A stretch of 32,295 bases of DNA from Devosia sp. (GCF_028290645.1 NZ_JAQGJL010000069.1:1-32295), one strand, 5' to 3'; positions 1 through 8,076 are shown, numbered from the stretch's first letter. A program made the numbers and translations. The notes: generated by a model not told the origin, from the letters alone.

Positions 1-339
1 GAGCACGCGGGCAAGTTCTACCTGTTCGTGTCGTTCGACCAGTGCTGCAAGGGCATCGCCAGCACCTACAACATGCGGGTCGGCCGCGCCGATGCGGTGA
101 CCGGGCCATACCTCGATCGCGACGGCAAGCCGATGCTCGAAGGCGGCGGCTCGCTGCTGCTCGGCTCCACCGGCCGTTTCATCGGCCCCGGGGGGCAGGA
201 AGCAATCGTCACCTCGAAGGGCGAAATGCTCGCCTATCACTACTATGACGGCGACGACCTGGGCGTCTCTAAACTCCAGCTCTCACCCCTGCATTGGACC
301 TCAGATGGCTGGCCCGAACTCGATGCCCTCCCCAACTAG
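1..339 (+). CDS. GH43 arabinanase-like glycoside hydrolase, C-terminal part (5' truncated)
   Basis: The frame is open from base 1, so only the last 112 residues are present and the active-site acid residues lie outside the window. What is visible matches the C-terminal blades of GH43 endo-1,5-alpha-L-arabinanases: [12 protein letters not shown], then a [18 protein letters not shown] stretch (the family's GRS..itGPY.D..G pattern), a GGGSLLL run, a GPGG turn and a closing [11 protein letters not shown]. Family knowledge assigns cleavage of the alpha-1,5-arabinan side chains of pectin, but other GH43 specificities cannot be excluded from a fragment. Secretion cannot be judged because the N-terminus is missing. 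The downstream membrane-protein gene overlaps its 3' end, so the two are probably cotranscribed. Confidence 0.82.
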   Translation, partial: EHAGKFYLFVSFDQCCKGIASTYNMRVGRADAVTGPYLDRDGKPMLEGGGSLLLGSTGRFIGPGGQEAIVTSKGEMLAYHYYDGDDLGVSKLQLSPLHWTSDGWPELDALPN

Positions 340-1348
340 CCGCGCTGCCGATCTCGACCTGATGAAGACAGTGCTGGTCGTGGGCATGATCGGCGCCCAT
401 GTGGTCCAGCTCATCACCTTCCGGGCCAAGCCCGAAGCCGCGATGTTCGCCGAGTACGCCAATCTCGTGAGCTTTTCGGGGTTTCTCTTCACCTTCGGCA
501 TCGGGCTCGGGCTGCCCAAGCCGGAGGGGCGGACGCGCAGCGTGGTGGCGCGGGTCAGGCCGTCGCTGCTGTTGCTGCTCGCGGTCTACGCCTCCTCGTT
601 CGGCTTCGCGCTGCTGGTCGATCGCAAGCCGCTCAATGCCGAGCTGATGCTCGATGTCCTCACCATGCGCCGGCTGTTCGGCTGGAGCGAATTCCTCGCG
701 ACGTTCTTCGTCCTGTCGGTGGTGACGCTGGTGGCGCGCCCTGCCCTCCTGACGGTCGGGCGCAACCCTTGGCTGCTGGTTGCCGCCACGCTGCTTTGCC
801 TCGCCACCACATTCTACACAACCGGCGCGATCTTCCCGCTGCTGCCGACGCTGGTAGGCCATACCGGGTTCGCAAACTTCCCGCTTCTCGCCTACCTGCC
901 GTGGTTCCTGGTGGGCATCTGGTACGGCAGCCATCCGGTGCGGGCCTGGCACTTCGTACCGGCAACTGCGATCACTGCCGGCCTCTACTGGGTGACGATC
1001 GAGACCGGCCAGTTCCAGCAGCGCTTTCCGCCGACCATATTGTGGATCGTCGGGCCGGCGGCGATCCTGCTCGCCTATCTCGCGGTCTGCCGCTTCCTGG
1101 CCGCCCGGGTCCGGCTTCCGGCAGTCTGGCTGACCCCGGGCCGCCACGTGCTGAGTTTCCTCGTGCTCTCGAACCTCGGCTTCTTCCTCACCCGGTACCT
1201 GATGGGCAAGCCCGTGCGTACGACGCTTGCGGCCGGGTTGGTGACCCTCGCGATCGTCGCGGCGCTGACGGCCGGCTGGTATCTGTGGGAGACGCTGCGG
1301 AAGCGCGCGGCTACTCGGCCGCAACCCGAGCCGGCACCGGCCCGATAG
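305..1348 (+). CDS. Polytopic membrane protein, acyltransferase-3/OpgC-like (tentative)
   Basis: This 347-residue protein has about ten hydrophobic segments and a short basic, proline-rich C-terminus (RKRAATRPQPEPAPAR). The N-terminal pattern AADLDLMKTVLVVGMIGAHV resembles the 'R..DLDLLRG...V..H' opening of membrane acyltransferases that decorate glycans, with the His near residue 37, but I see no second diagnostic motif, so the function stays tentative. No strong Shine-Dalgarno sequence marks the start. ATG 305 or ATG 323 would give a 35- or 17-base overlap with the GH43 gene, and the frame is open further upstream. Its 3' end overlaps the 3' end of the convergent LacI gene by 38 bases, which suggests compact, possibly antisense-interfering transcription ends. 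Confidence 0.6.
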   Translation: MAGPNSMPSPTSRAADLDLMKTVLVVGMIGAHVVQLITFRAKPEAAMFAEYANLVSFSGFLFTFGIGLGLPKPEGRTRSVVARVRPSLLLLLAVYASSFGFALLVDRKPLNAELMLDVLTMRRLFGWSEFLATFFVLSVVTLVARPALLTVGRNPWLLVAATLLCLATTFYTTGAIFPLLPTLVGHTGFANFPLLAYLPWFLVGIWYGSHPVRAWHFVPATAITAGLYWVTIETGQFQQRFPPTILWIVGPAAILLAYLAVCRFLAARVRLPAVWLTPGRHVLSFLVLSNLGFFLTRYLMGKPVRTTLAAGLVTLAIVAALTAGWYLWETLRKRAATRPQPEPAPAR

Positions 1349-2339
1349 AGGCGCGGCTGATCAGCGGGCACTCTATCTTCACCCGGCGGGGCGAGACGGC
1401 GGGCAACTGCTCGTCGAGCAGCGTGCCAACGGCCCAGCGGGCCATCTCGTCGTGCGGCAGCAGGATGGTCGAGAGCGGCGGCTGCATGTGCGCGCTGATG
1501 TCCTCGTCGTCGAAGCCGACGATCGAGATGTCGTCGGGGATGCTGAGGCCGTGGGCCCGCAGCGCATCGCAGGCCCCCATCGCCATGCGGTCGTTGAAGG
1601 CGAAGATGGCGGTCGGGGGGATGGGCATGTCGAGCAGCTTGGCGGTGAGCTCGCGCCCCCCGCTCACCGTCCAGCCGCCGCGCATGATGAGGCTCTCGTC
1701 GACGGGCACGTCCCATGACGCGAGAGCCTGCCGGTAGCCGCGCTCGCGATCGTCGGCCGCCTCGATCCAGTTCTCGCCCGCGAGATGGGCGATGCGACGG
1801 TGGCCGGCCTTGAGCAGGGCCTCGGTGGCCGCGTAGCCGCCGGTTACGTCAGCCGGGACCACCGACGGATAGTAGCGGTTCTTGTCGTAGCAGTTGAGCA
1901 GCACCGTCGGCACCTCGCGCAGCCGCTCCGGCACTTCGACCGGCCGGGTCACGAGGCTCGCATAGACCACGCCGATGATCTGGTTGCTCAGCAGCATGTC
2001 GAGCGCGAGGCTCTCGAGCTTGGGATCGCCCCTGGTGGAGAAAGTCGCGACGACCACATCCTGCAGCGCCGCCTCCTCGCGTGCGCCCTCGATGAAGGGG
2101 GTCGCGAAGGGCGTGGTGGTGACCTCGTCGATCAGCAGGCCGATGACCCGGGTCCTGTTCTCGGGAACGTGGTGCTGCGGGCCCTTGCGATAGCCCATGG
2201 CTTCGGCGACCTCGAGCACGCGGACCCGCGTCGCCTCCGCCACGCGGGCGTTCGGAACCCGGTTCAGAACCAGCGATACGGTCGCCTGCGAGACGCCCGC
2301 ACGCTCCCCGATCTCGATCATGGTCGGCCGCTTCGCCAC
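1311..2339 (-). CDS. LacI-family transcriptional repressor
   Basis: The 342-residue product has a textbook LacI N-terminal helix-turn-helix (TMIEIGERAGVSQATVSLVL, residues 6-25), a hinge region and a periplasmic-binding-protein fold for a sugar effector (VIGLLIDEVTTTPF, AIFAFNDRMAMGACDALRA, DDISIVGFDDEDISAHMQPP, PLSTILLPHDEMA). The start is taken as GTG at 2339 because GGAGGAA lies five bases upstream on the minus strand; an in-frame TTG further out lacks such a site. It is divergent from the GH2 gene, and the space between them carries three inverted repeats that are good operator candidates. By context it should control the GH2 gene, itself and perhaps the sugar ABC importer in response to an imported sugar. 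The effector is unknown. Confidence 0.93.
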   Translation of the reverse strand: MAKRPTMIEIGERAGVSQATVSLVLNRVPNARVAEATRVRVLEVAEAMGYRKGPQHHVPENRTRVIGLLIDEVTTTPFATPFIEGAREEAALQDVVVATFSTRGDPKLESLALDMLLSNQIIGVVYASLVTRPVEVPERLREVPTVLLNCYDKNRYYPSVVPADVTGGYAATEALLKAGHRRIAHLAGENWIEAADDRERGYRQALASWDVPVDESLIMRGGWTVSGGRELTAKLLDMPIPPTAIFAFNDRMAMGACDALRAHGLSIPDDISIVGFDDEDISAHMQPPLSTILLPHDEMARWAVGTLLDEQLPAVSPRRVKIECPLISRASIGPVPARVAAE

Positions 2340-2403
2340 GGGTTCCTCCAATGCATTCAAGGCGCAGCATTATCAGCCTGCGCCTCCCGTGTGCAACTCG
2401 ATT

Positions 2404-2418
2404 GCTAAACTCATTAGC
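2404..2418. promoter_or_regulatory. Candidate LacI operator O1 (GCTAA-N5-TTAGC)
   Basis: Inverted repeat GCTAAACTCATTAGC in the space between the divergent lacI-type and GH2 genes. The 5-base arms are identical to the outer arms of the site at 2469-2484, which argues for one dimeric protein recognising both. It sits closest to the lacI-type gene, consistent with autoregulation (inference). Confidence 0.55.
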
Positions 2419-2449
2419 GCCCCGAACGCTTGCCATCCCCCGGAAAAAT

Positions 2450-2463
2450 CGCTAGCCATAGCG
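2450..2463. promoter_or_regulatory. Inverted repeat CGCTA-N4-TAGCG between lacI and GH2
   Basis: CGCTAGCCATAGCG is a third dyad in the same intergenic space. It shares the GCTA/TAGC core of the other two sites but has a 4-base centre, so it may be a weaker site of the same regulator or part of the promoter. Seen directly; role inferred. Confidence 0.4.
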
Positions 2464-2468
2464 AAACT

Positions 2469-2484
2469 GCTAATAAATATTAGC
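2469..2484. promoter_or_regulatory. Candidate LacI operator O2 (GCTAATA-AA-TATTAGC)
   Basis: A 16-base palindrome with perfect 7-base arms, located 7 bases upstream of the GH2 ribosome binding site (GGAGG, 2491-2495). A repressor bound here would block GH2 transcription initiation or early elongation. It is the longest dyad in this intergenic region. Confidence 0.65.
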
Positions 2485-2500
2485 TATACGGGAGGACTGG

Positions 2501-5242
2501 ATGATCGGTGAGGCCCCGGCCGCCAAGGCAGGCGCAAGCGCTCGCGCGGAGATTTCGCTCGATGGCACGTGGCGCTTTCGTCTCGAAGGCCAGGGGAACT
2601 GGCGGGAAGCTTTTGTCCCCGGCCCGTGGCAGGCCGAGTTCGCCGATCTGCGCCATTCGACCGGCAAGGCCATCTACGCCCGCCAGGTGTCTATTCCAGC
2701 CGAGTGGCGGGGCCGCGAGATCGCGGTGCGGTTCGGCGCGGTGAACTACTTTTCCGAGGTGCGCCTGAACGGCCGTGTGTTGGGCACCCATGAGGGCGGC
2801 TACCTGCCGTTCGAGTTCGTCATTCCCGCCGACACCCCCGCCGAAAGCGAGATGGAGGTGCACGTAACGCTGCCGAGCGGCGACGCCGAGGCCTATCCGG
2901 ACTACCCGTTCGGCGAGATCCCGCATGGCAAGCAGAGCTGGTACGGACCCCTAGGCGGCATTTGGCAGTCCGTAAAGCTGCTCGCCCGTGACGAACGGCA
3001 CGTCTCGCAGGTTGCGATCAGCGCCGATCCCGACACCGGCGAAGTCACTCTCGACCTCACCCTCTCGCCGGCAGCCGCGGGCGCCACGGTGCGTGCCAGC
3101 ATCGGGGGAGTCTCGGCGGAAACCACCGGCACGACGCTGAAGTTGCAGGTCGCTGCACCGGCGCTCTGGTCGCCCGAGGCGCCGAACCTGCATTCGCTGA
3201 AGCTCGAACTGGTTGCCGGTGGCGCCGTGGTCGACATCACCACCCAGCGCTTCGGCTTTCGCAAGATCGAGACCCGGGACGGCAAGTTCTTCCTCAATGG
3301 CCAGCCGCTCTACCTGCGCGGCGCGCTCGATCAGGACTATTACCCGCAAGGCATCTGCACCCCGCCCTCGGTCGAATTCCTCGAGGACCAGCTCAAGAAG
3401 GCCAAGCATCTCGGCCTCAACCTGCTACGCGTCCACATCAAGGTGCCGGACCCGCGCTACTACGAGGTCGCCGACCGCCTTGGCGTGCTGATCTGGACCG
3501 AAATTCCGAACGTGCAGTACTTCACCGCCGCCGCGGCGCAGCGCATGCGCGACACCATGAGCGGCATCATCGAGCGCGACGGCAACCATCCCTCGATCAT
3601 CGCCTGGACCATCATCAACGAGGACTGGGGCACCCGGCTGGTCGAGAATGCCGACCACCGCCAGTGGCTCAAGGACACCTATGACTGGCTGAAAGCCAAG
3701 GACCCGCGCCGCCTCGTCGTCGACAACTCGGCCTGCATCCCCAACTTCCACGTCAAGACCGACATCAACGACTACCACTACTACAAGTCGGTGCCGGAGC
3801 GCCGGGACGAATGGGAGAGGCTGACCGAGGAATTCGCCGGCGCCGCCGACTGGACCTGGACGCCCCATGGCGACGGCGAGCGGCGCGGCGACGAGCCGCT
3901 GGTGGTCTCCGAGTTCGGCGTCTGGGGCCTGCCCCACCCCGACCACGTCAAGACCCCGGCGGGCGAGGAACCCTGGTGGGCCGAGACCGGCGGCAACTGG
4001 GGCGATGGCGCAGCCTACCCGCACGGTATCCAGAATCGCTTCGCGACCTATCACCTTGACAAGGTGTTCGGCAGCTTTGACGCCTTCATCGACGAGGTGC
4101 AGTGGTACCAGTTCGCCAATCTCAAGTACGAGATCGAGTCGATGCGCGCCCACGCGCCGATCCAGGGCTACGTCATCACCGAGATGACCGATGTGCACTG
4201 GGAGGCCAACGGCCTGCTCGATATCAACCGCAACCCGCGCATCTTCCACGACCGCTTCGCCGAGGTAAATTCCGACACCGTGATCGTGCCGCAGATCGCG
4301 CGCCACGCGGTCTATTCGGGCGAGGCAGCGCCGCTCCACCTGAAGGTCGCGACCGGCGGCAAGGCGGTACCAGCGGGCGCCACCCTCACGTGGTCGGTGG
4401 ATGGCGCCAGTGGCAAGCTCGACGTTCCGGCGACCGGGGCGCTTGCCGTGGCCGATCTCGGCACCACTCCGATCACGCTCTCCGGCGAGACGCGGGTCGC
4501 GACCATCGCATTGACGCTCGAAGCGGGCGGCAAGTTGCTGGCGAGGAACCAGATCCTGGTCTCGGTCTACGCCAGGCGGAGCGCGGGCCCGGCGAGGATC
4601 GCGGCGGCAGACCCCCAGCTCGCAGCCTTCGCCGGGGGTCTCGGCTACACCGTTTCCGAGGCCGCTTCGGCCGACCTGATCCTCTCGCACGGGCTTGGCG
4701 AGGCCGATATCGAGGCGATGCGCCATGGTGCGCGCTATCTCGTGCTCGCCGACGGCTCGGCTCCGACGCATCGCAACCTGCGGCTCGACCCTCCGGGTAC
4801 CGAGCCGCCGACCATGCGGGCGGGCACGGAACGCGCCCGCCACCTCGGCGCCGAGTCGCAGCTTCCCAATATCGGGCTGGTGCTGCGCGATGGCACGCTG
4901 TGGCGCGGCGACTGGATTGCCAACTTCTCCTGGATCAAGCGCTCGGGAGCATTCGCGACCCTGCCCGGCGGCCCGCTGCTCGATGTCTCCTTCGATCGCG
5001 TGGTCCCCCATCACGTGCTGACCGGCTTCCGCTCATGGGAATATGACGGGCTGGTCGACGCCGGTGTGGTGATCGGCTGGATCAACAAGCCGGCCGCCAC
5101 GATCGCCCGCCGCCGCGTTGGCAAGGGCGGCCTCGTCGCCACCACATTCCGCCTGACCAATGACGCACCGGGCATCGACCCGGTGGCCGCTGCACTGTTC
5201 GATGGCCTCGTGACGACAACGGCAAACCTGGAGGTCGACTGA
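2501..5242 (+). CDS. GH2 family glycosidase (beta-galactosidase/beta-glucuronidase type), cytoplasmic
   Basis: The 913-residue product shows the GH2 order: N-terminal jelly-roll sugar-binding domain (about 15-160, SLDGTWRFRLEGQGNW, FSEVRLNGRVLGTHEGGYLP), Ig-like domain (about 165-265, ending RFGFRKIETRDGKFFLNGQ), and TIM barrel (about 270-600). Acid/base Glu374 lies in NHPSIIAWTIINED and the likely nucleophile Glu471 in PLVVSEFGVWG. A further region of about 300 residues follows, with an Ig-like stretch and a flavodoxin-like segment (ADLILSHGLGEADIEAM). There is no signal peptide, so it acts in the cytoplasm on imported oligosaccharides. The start ATG follows GGGAGG at the right distance. It is divergent from the LacI gene and upstream of the ABC importer. 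Substrate cannot be settled from sequence: beta-galactoside and beta-glucuronide are the main options. Confidence 0.92.
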   Translation: MIGEAPAAKAGASARAEISLDGTWRFRLEGQGNWREAFVPGPWQAEFADLRHSTGKAIYARQVSIPAEWRGREIAVRFGAVNYFSEVRLNGRVLGTHEGGYLPFEFVIPADTPAESEMEVHVTLPSGDAEAYPDYPFGEIPHGKQSWYGPLGGIWQSVKLLARDERHVSQVAISADPDTGEVTLDLTLSPAAAGATVRASIGGVSAETTGTTLKLQVAAPALWSPEAPNLHSLKLELVAGGAVVDITTQRFGFRKIETRDGKFFLNGQPLYLRGALDQDYYPQGICTPPSVEFLEDQLKKAKHLGLNLLRVHIKVPDPRYYEVADRLGVLIWTEIPNVQYFTAAAAQRMRDTMSGIIERDGNHPSIIAWTIINEDWGTRLVENADHRQWLKDTYDWLKAKDPRRLVVDNSACIPNFHVKTDINDYHYYKSVPERRDEWERLTEEFAGAADWTWTPHGDGERRGDEPLVVSEFGVWGLPHPDHVKTPAGEEPWWAETGGNWGDGAAYPHGIQNRFATYHLDKVFGSFDAFIDEVQWYQFANLKYEIESMRAHAPIQGYVITEMTDVHWEANGLLDINRNPRIFHDRFAEVNSDTVIVPQIARHAVYSGEAAPLHLKVATGGKAVPAGATLTWSVDGASGKLDVPATGALAVADLGTTPITLSGETRVATIALTLEAGGKLLARNQILVSVYARRSAGPARIAAADPQLAAFAGGLGYTVSEAASADLILSHGLGEADIEAMRHGARYLVLADGSAPTHRNLRLDPPGTEPPTMRAGTERARHLGAESQLPNIGLVLRDGTLWRGDWIANFSWIKRSGAFATLPGGPLLDVSFDRVVPHHVLTGFRSWEYDGLVDAGVVIGWINKPAATIARRRVGKGGLVATTFRLTNDAPGIDPVAAALFDGLVTTTANLEVD

Positions 5243-5290
5243 CCAAGAGTGCATCAGCTTTTCTGGATAAGAAGGTCGCAAATGGGGCCA

Positions 5291-5310
5291 AGGCGGATGC
5301 AGTTCCGCCT
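5291..5310 (+). terminator. Hairpin downstream of GH2 (possible weak terminator)
   Basis: AGGCGGA (5291-5297) pairs perfectly with TCCGCCT (5304-5310) around a 6-base loop, 49 bases after the GH2 stop. No T-run follows, so it may only slow transcription or protect the GH2 mRNA 3' end. Confidence 0.4.
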
Positions 5311-5324
5311 AACTCACTGAAACT

Positions 5325-5340
5325 ACATATGAAATTATGT
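5325..5340. repeat. Inverted repeat ACATA-N6-TATGT upstream of ABC operon
   Basis: Five-base perfect arms around TGAAAT, about 20 bases upstream of the TGACAATATTGTCA palindrome. It could be an activator or auxiliary operator site for the importer operon, or chance in an A+T-rich stretch. Confidence 0.3.
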
Positions 5341-5356
5341 GGTTCGTTTGATACAG

Positions 5357-5386
5357 GATTGACAATATTGTCAGTCGAAATAGCAT
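5357..5386 (+). promoter_or_regulatory. Sigma70-type promoter with embedded palindromic operator for the ABC importer
   Basis: TTGACA at 5359-5364 is a perfect -35, with TAGCAT (5381-5386) as a 4-of-6 -10 after a 16-base spacer. The -35 is embedded in the perfect palindrome TGACAATATTGTCA (5360-5373), which extends with one mismatch pair to 20 bases (5357-5376). A regulator bound to it would occlude RNA polymerase. The motif does not resemble the GCTAA operators beside the LacI gene, so a regulator not encoded next to it may be involved. Confidence 0.55.
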
Positions 5387-5450
5387 CAGCGCCGGTTCGC
5401 GAGATCCTCAAGGGACGCGCGGGCGGGAGACGACCCGGGAGGAGCACGAC

Positions 5451-6536
5451 TTGGCCGACATCAGGCTCGTAAACGTCAGCAAGCAGTTCGGCACGGTGCG
5501 CGTCATCGAGAACGTGTCGATGACCATCGAGTCGGGCGAGTTCATGGTCTTTCTGGGTCCCTCGGGCTGCGGCAAGTCCACGCTTCTGCGCATGATCGCC
5601 GGCCTCGAGGACATCGATGGCGGCGAAATCCACATCGGGAACCGGCGGGTCGACGAGCTGCCGCCGTCCGAGCGCGGCGTCGCCATGGTGTTCCAGAACT
5701 ACGCGCTCTATCCGCACATGTCGGTGCGCGACAACATGTCGTTCGGCCTGCAGAATATCCGCATGCCTAGGGAGGAGATCGCCAAGCGCGTCGCCGCCGC
5801 GGCCAAGACCCTCGAGCTCGAGCATCTGATCGACAGGAAGCCTGGCCAGCTCTCCGGCGGCCAGCGCCAGCGCGTCGCCATCGGCCGCGCCATCGTCCGC
5901 GATCCCAAGGCTTTTCTGTTCGACGAGCCGCTGTCGAACCTCGACGCCGGCCTGCGCGCCCGCACCCGTATCGAATTCGCCCAGCTGCACCAGCGCATGA
6001 AGACCACCATGGTCTTCGTGACCCACGACCAGATCGAGGCCATGACGCTGGCTGACCGCATCGTGGTGATGAACAATCGCAAGATCGAGCAGATCGGCAC
6101 GCCGATGGACATCTACACGCGGCCGGCCTCGCGCTTCGTCGCGGCGTTCGTGGGCTCCCCCGCAATGAATTTCCTGCCGGTGCAGCAGATCTCCGACCGC
6201 GACGGGATGGCGCTGGTGAAGCTGCCGGACAACTCCGAGATCCAGACTAATATCGCCACCGCCCACTTGCCCAATGACGGCCAGCTGACTCTCGGCATCC
6301 GCCCCGAGTCGGTCCGTGTGGACTCCGATGGAACGGTATCGGGCAAGTCCGATGTGATCGAGCGGCTGGGTGAAAGAACCCTCGCCTACGTGCGGTTGGC
6401 CGACAATTCGGTGGTGATCGCCGAGGACGAGGGGATGTCGCGGCTGAATGTCGGCGACCAGGTGAAGCTCAGCTTCGACGGCGGTTCGGCGCATCTGTTC
6501 GACGCGCGCGACGTCGCCTACAGCGCGGCCGGCTAA
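5451..6536 (+). CDS. Sugar ABC transporter ATP-binding protein (MalK/UgpC family)
   Basis: The 361-residue ATPase has Walker A GPSGCGKST (36-44), Q-loop VFQNYALYPH, signature LSGGQRQR (from 134), Walker B AFLFDEP with Glu159, H-loop VFVTHDQIEAM, and a C-terminal TOBE/MalK-like domain (about 240-361, LTLGIRPESVRV). This is the length and layout of CUT1 importers for di- and oligosaccharides. The start is TTG, preceded by GGGAGGAG at 5438-5445. It is first in an operon with binding protein and two permeases, although a 194-base gap with its own structured leader separates it from the binding-protein gene. It hydrolyses ATP on the cytoplasmic face to drive uptake. Confidence 0.94.
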   Translation: MADIRLVNVSKQFGTVRVIENVSMTIESGEFMVFLGPSGCGKSTLLRMIAGLEDIDGGEIHIGNRRVDELPPSERGVAMVFQNYALYPHMSVRDNMSFGLQNIRMPREEIAKRVAAAAKTLELEHLIDRKPGQLSGGQRQRVAIGRAIVRDPKAFLFDEPLSNLDAGLRARTRIEFAQLHQRMKTTMVFVTHDQIEAMTLADRIVVMNNRKIEQIGTPMDIYTRPASRFVAAFVGSPAMNFLPVQQISDRDGMALVKLPDNSEIQTNIATAHLPNDGQLTLGIRPESVRVDSDGTVSGKSDVIERLGERTLAYVRLADNSVVIAEDEGMSRLNVGDQVKLSFDGGSAHLFDARDVAYSAAG

Positions 6537-6615
6537 GGAGCATACCGGCAGGAGGAGAAGCCACGCCCTTATGCATCAGAATTCCTGATCCATATCAAGG
6601 ATAGGTCAGCAATAA

Positions 6616-6662
6616 TGTCCCGTATGGCCGCCCACTGCTCAATGCGTATGGCGTGCGGGACA
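6616..6662 (+). repeat. Long-range inverted repeat and direct repeat in the binding-protein leader
   Basis: TGTCCCG (6616-6622) is complementary to CGGGACA (6656-6662), and the octamer CGTATGGC occurs twice, at 6621-6628 and 6645-6652. The element lies in the 194-base space before the sugar-binding-protein gene, so it could form a leader RNA stem or be a tandem protein-binding site. No known riboswitch class is recognised. Confidence 0.35.
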
Positions 6663-6730
6663 GGAACGGTTCGCAACCGTCCACACCTGAAGCATGCGCA
6701 TAGAGCTAACCAGATGGGAGGAACGAAGTT

Positions 6731-8008
6731 ATGAAGTCGTTTTTGAAAATGGCGCTGCTGTCGACAGCTCTGCTGTTGCCAGGCCTCGCGCAAGCCCAGG
6801 AAGTCGTCACGTGGTGGGACTTCCTAGGCGGCGGCGACGGCGTCCGGATGAAGGCGCTGATCGAGAAGTTCAACGCCGAGAACGCCGGGAAGATCGAGAT
6901 TCAGGCGACCACCCTCGAATGGGGCACGCCGTTCTATACGAAGGTCCAGACCTCGGCCGCCATCGGCGAAGGTCCCGACGTGATGACCTATCACCTGTCG
7001 CGCCTGCCGCTCGGCGTGTCCTCGGGTGCGCTCAGCGAAATCACCCCTGACGAGATCGCCGCCGCCGGCCTGTCGAGCGCCGACTATGCGGATTCAAACT
7101 GGAAGGCCGCCCAGGTCGACGGCAAGCAGTACGCCATCCCGTTCGATATCCACTCGATCGTTCTGTACTACAACAAGGACATGCTGAAGGCCGCCGGCCT
7201 GCTCGGCGATAACGGCCTGCCCATCGGGCTCGACGGCGTCGACAACTTCAAGGCCGCGCTGCAGAAGCTCAAGGACGGCGGCGCCGAATACGGCGTGTCG
7301 ATCCACTCGGCCGCCGGCGACAGCCAGTGGCGCATCTTCTACTCGCTGCTCGGCCAGCAGGACGGCAAGTTCCTTGACGAAAACGGCAAGTTCCTCGACG
7401 GCGACAACCTCGACAAGGCCGTGAAGGCCGTCAACGTGGTGGCCGACTGGGTGAAGGACGGTCTCGCTCCGGCCTCGACCGAATACCCTGCCTCGATCGC
7501 GCTGTTCACCGGCGGCAAGGCGGCCATGCACATCAATGGCGTGTGGGAAATCCCGACAATGACGGACCTCGCGGCCAAGGGTGAGCTGTTCGACTGGGGT
7601 GCGATCGCCCTCCCGACCTTCTTCGACCATCCCGCCACCTGGGCCGACTCCCACGCCTTCGCGATCCCGAACCGTGTCGGCAAGGAAGTCTCGCCCGAGA
7701 AGCGGGCCGCGGTCATGCAGGTCATCGCCTGGATGAACAAGAACTCGCTCGCCTGGGCCGACGCCGGCCATATCCCGGCCTACGCGCCAGTCCGCAACAG
7801 CGAGGAGTTCAAGACCAAGCAGCCGAACGCGACCTACTCGGTCCTGGCCGACACCGCAGTGTTCGACCCCTCGTCGGTCCTCGCCGGCGTGGCTTCGCCG
7901 GTCTACGACGCCGCCGGCAACTACCTGATGCCCGCCGTCAACGGCGAGATCGATGCGCAGTCCGCCATGGAGCAGATGCGCGACGACCTGCAGGCGCAGG
8001 TGGAGTAA
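6731..8008 (+). CDS. Sugar ABC transporter substrate-binding protein (family 1)
   Basis: The 425-residue protein begins with a Sec signal peptide (MKSFLKMALLSTALLLPGLA, probable cleavage after AQA) and continues with the family-1 binding-protein pattern: VVTWWDFLGGGDGVRMKALI, a GEGPDVMTYHLSRLP segment, YAIPFDIHSIVLYYNKDML, and a late LFTGGKAAMHINGVWEIP loop. It is a periplasmic receptor delivering a sugar to the two permeases that follow. GGGAGGAA lies at 6716-6723 before the ATG. The trailing 69-base gap holds a strong UUCG hairpin that probably keeps its expression above that of the permeases. The ligand is not predictable; the neighbouring GH2 and GH43 suggest plant cell-wall oligosaccharides. 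Confidence 0.94.
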   Translation: MKSFLKMALLSTALLLPGLAQAQEVVTWWDFLGGGDGVRMKALIEKFNAENAGKIEIQATTLEWGTPFYTKVQTSAAIGEGPDVMTYHLSRLPLGVSSGALSEITPDEIAAAGLSSADYADSNWKAAQVDGKQYAIPFDIHSIVLYYNKDMLKAAGLLGDNGLPIGLDGVDNFKAALQKLKDGGAEYGVSIHSAAGDSQWRIFYSLLGQQDGKFLDENGKFLDGDNLDKAVKAVNVVADWVKDGLAPASTEYPASIALFTGGKAAMHINGVWEIPTMTDLAAKGELFDWGAIALPTFFDHPATWADSHAFAIPNRVGKEVSPEKRAAVMQVIAWMNKNSLAWADAGHIPAYAPVRNSEEFKTKQPNATYSVLADTAVFDPSSVLAGVASPVYDAAGNYLMPAVNGEIDAQSAMEQMRDDLQAQVE

Positions 8009-8020
8009 ACTCCAAACCTG

Positions 8021-8046
8021 CGGCCGGCGCCTTCGGGCGCCGGCCG
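8021..8046 (+). repeat. UUCG-capped intercistronic stem-loop
   Basis: CGGCCGGCGCC (8021-8031), loop TTCG (8032-8035) and GGCGCCGGCCG (8036-8046) form an 11-base-pair perfect GC stem with an extra-stable UUCG tetraloop. It starts 13 bases after the binding-protein stop and has no T-run, so it is better read as an mRNA-stabilising or polarity element than as a full terminator. Confidence 0.7.
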
Positions 8047-8076
8047 ACATGGGACTGGAAGGGGAGGTCCGAACCA

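Noticed and set aside
3425-5014. 529-codon minus-strand open frame
   Set aside because: Fully antisense to the GH2 catalytic and C-terminal regions; translation rich in Arg/Asp/Gly/His without motifs.
5082-6494. 470-codon minus-strand open frame
   Set aside because: Antisense to the end of GH2 and the whole ABC ATPase; no ribosome site and no protein-like motif.
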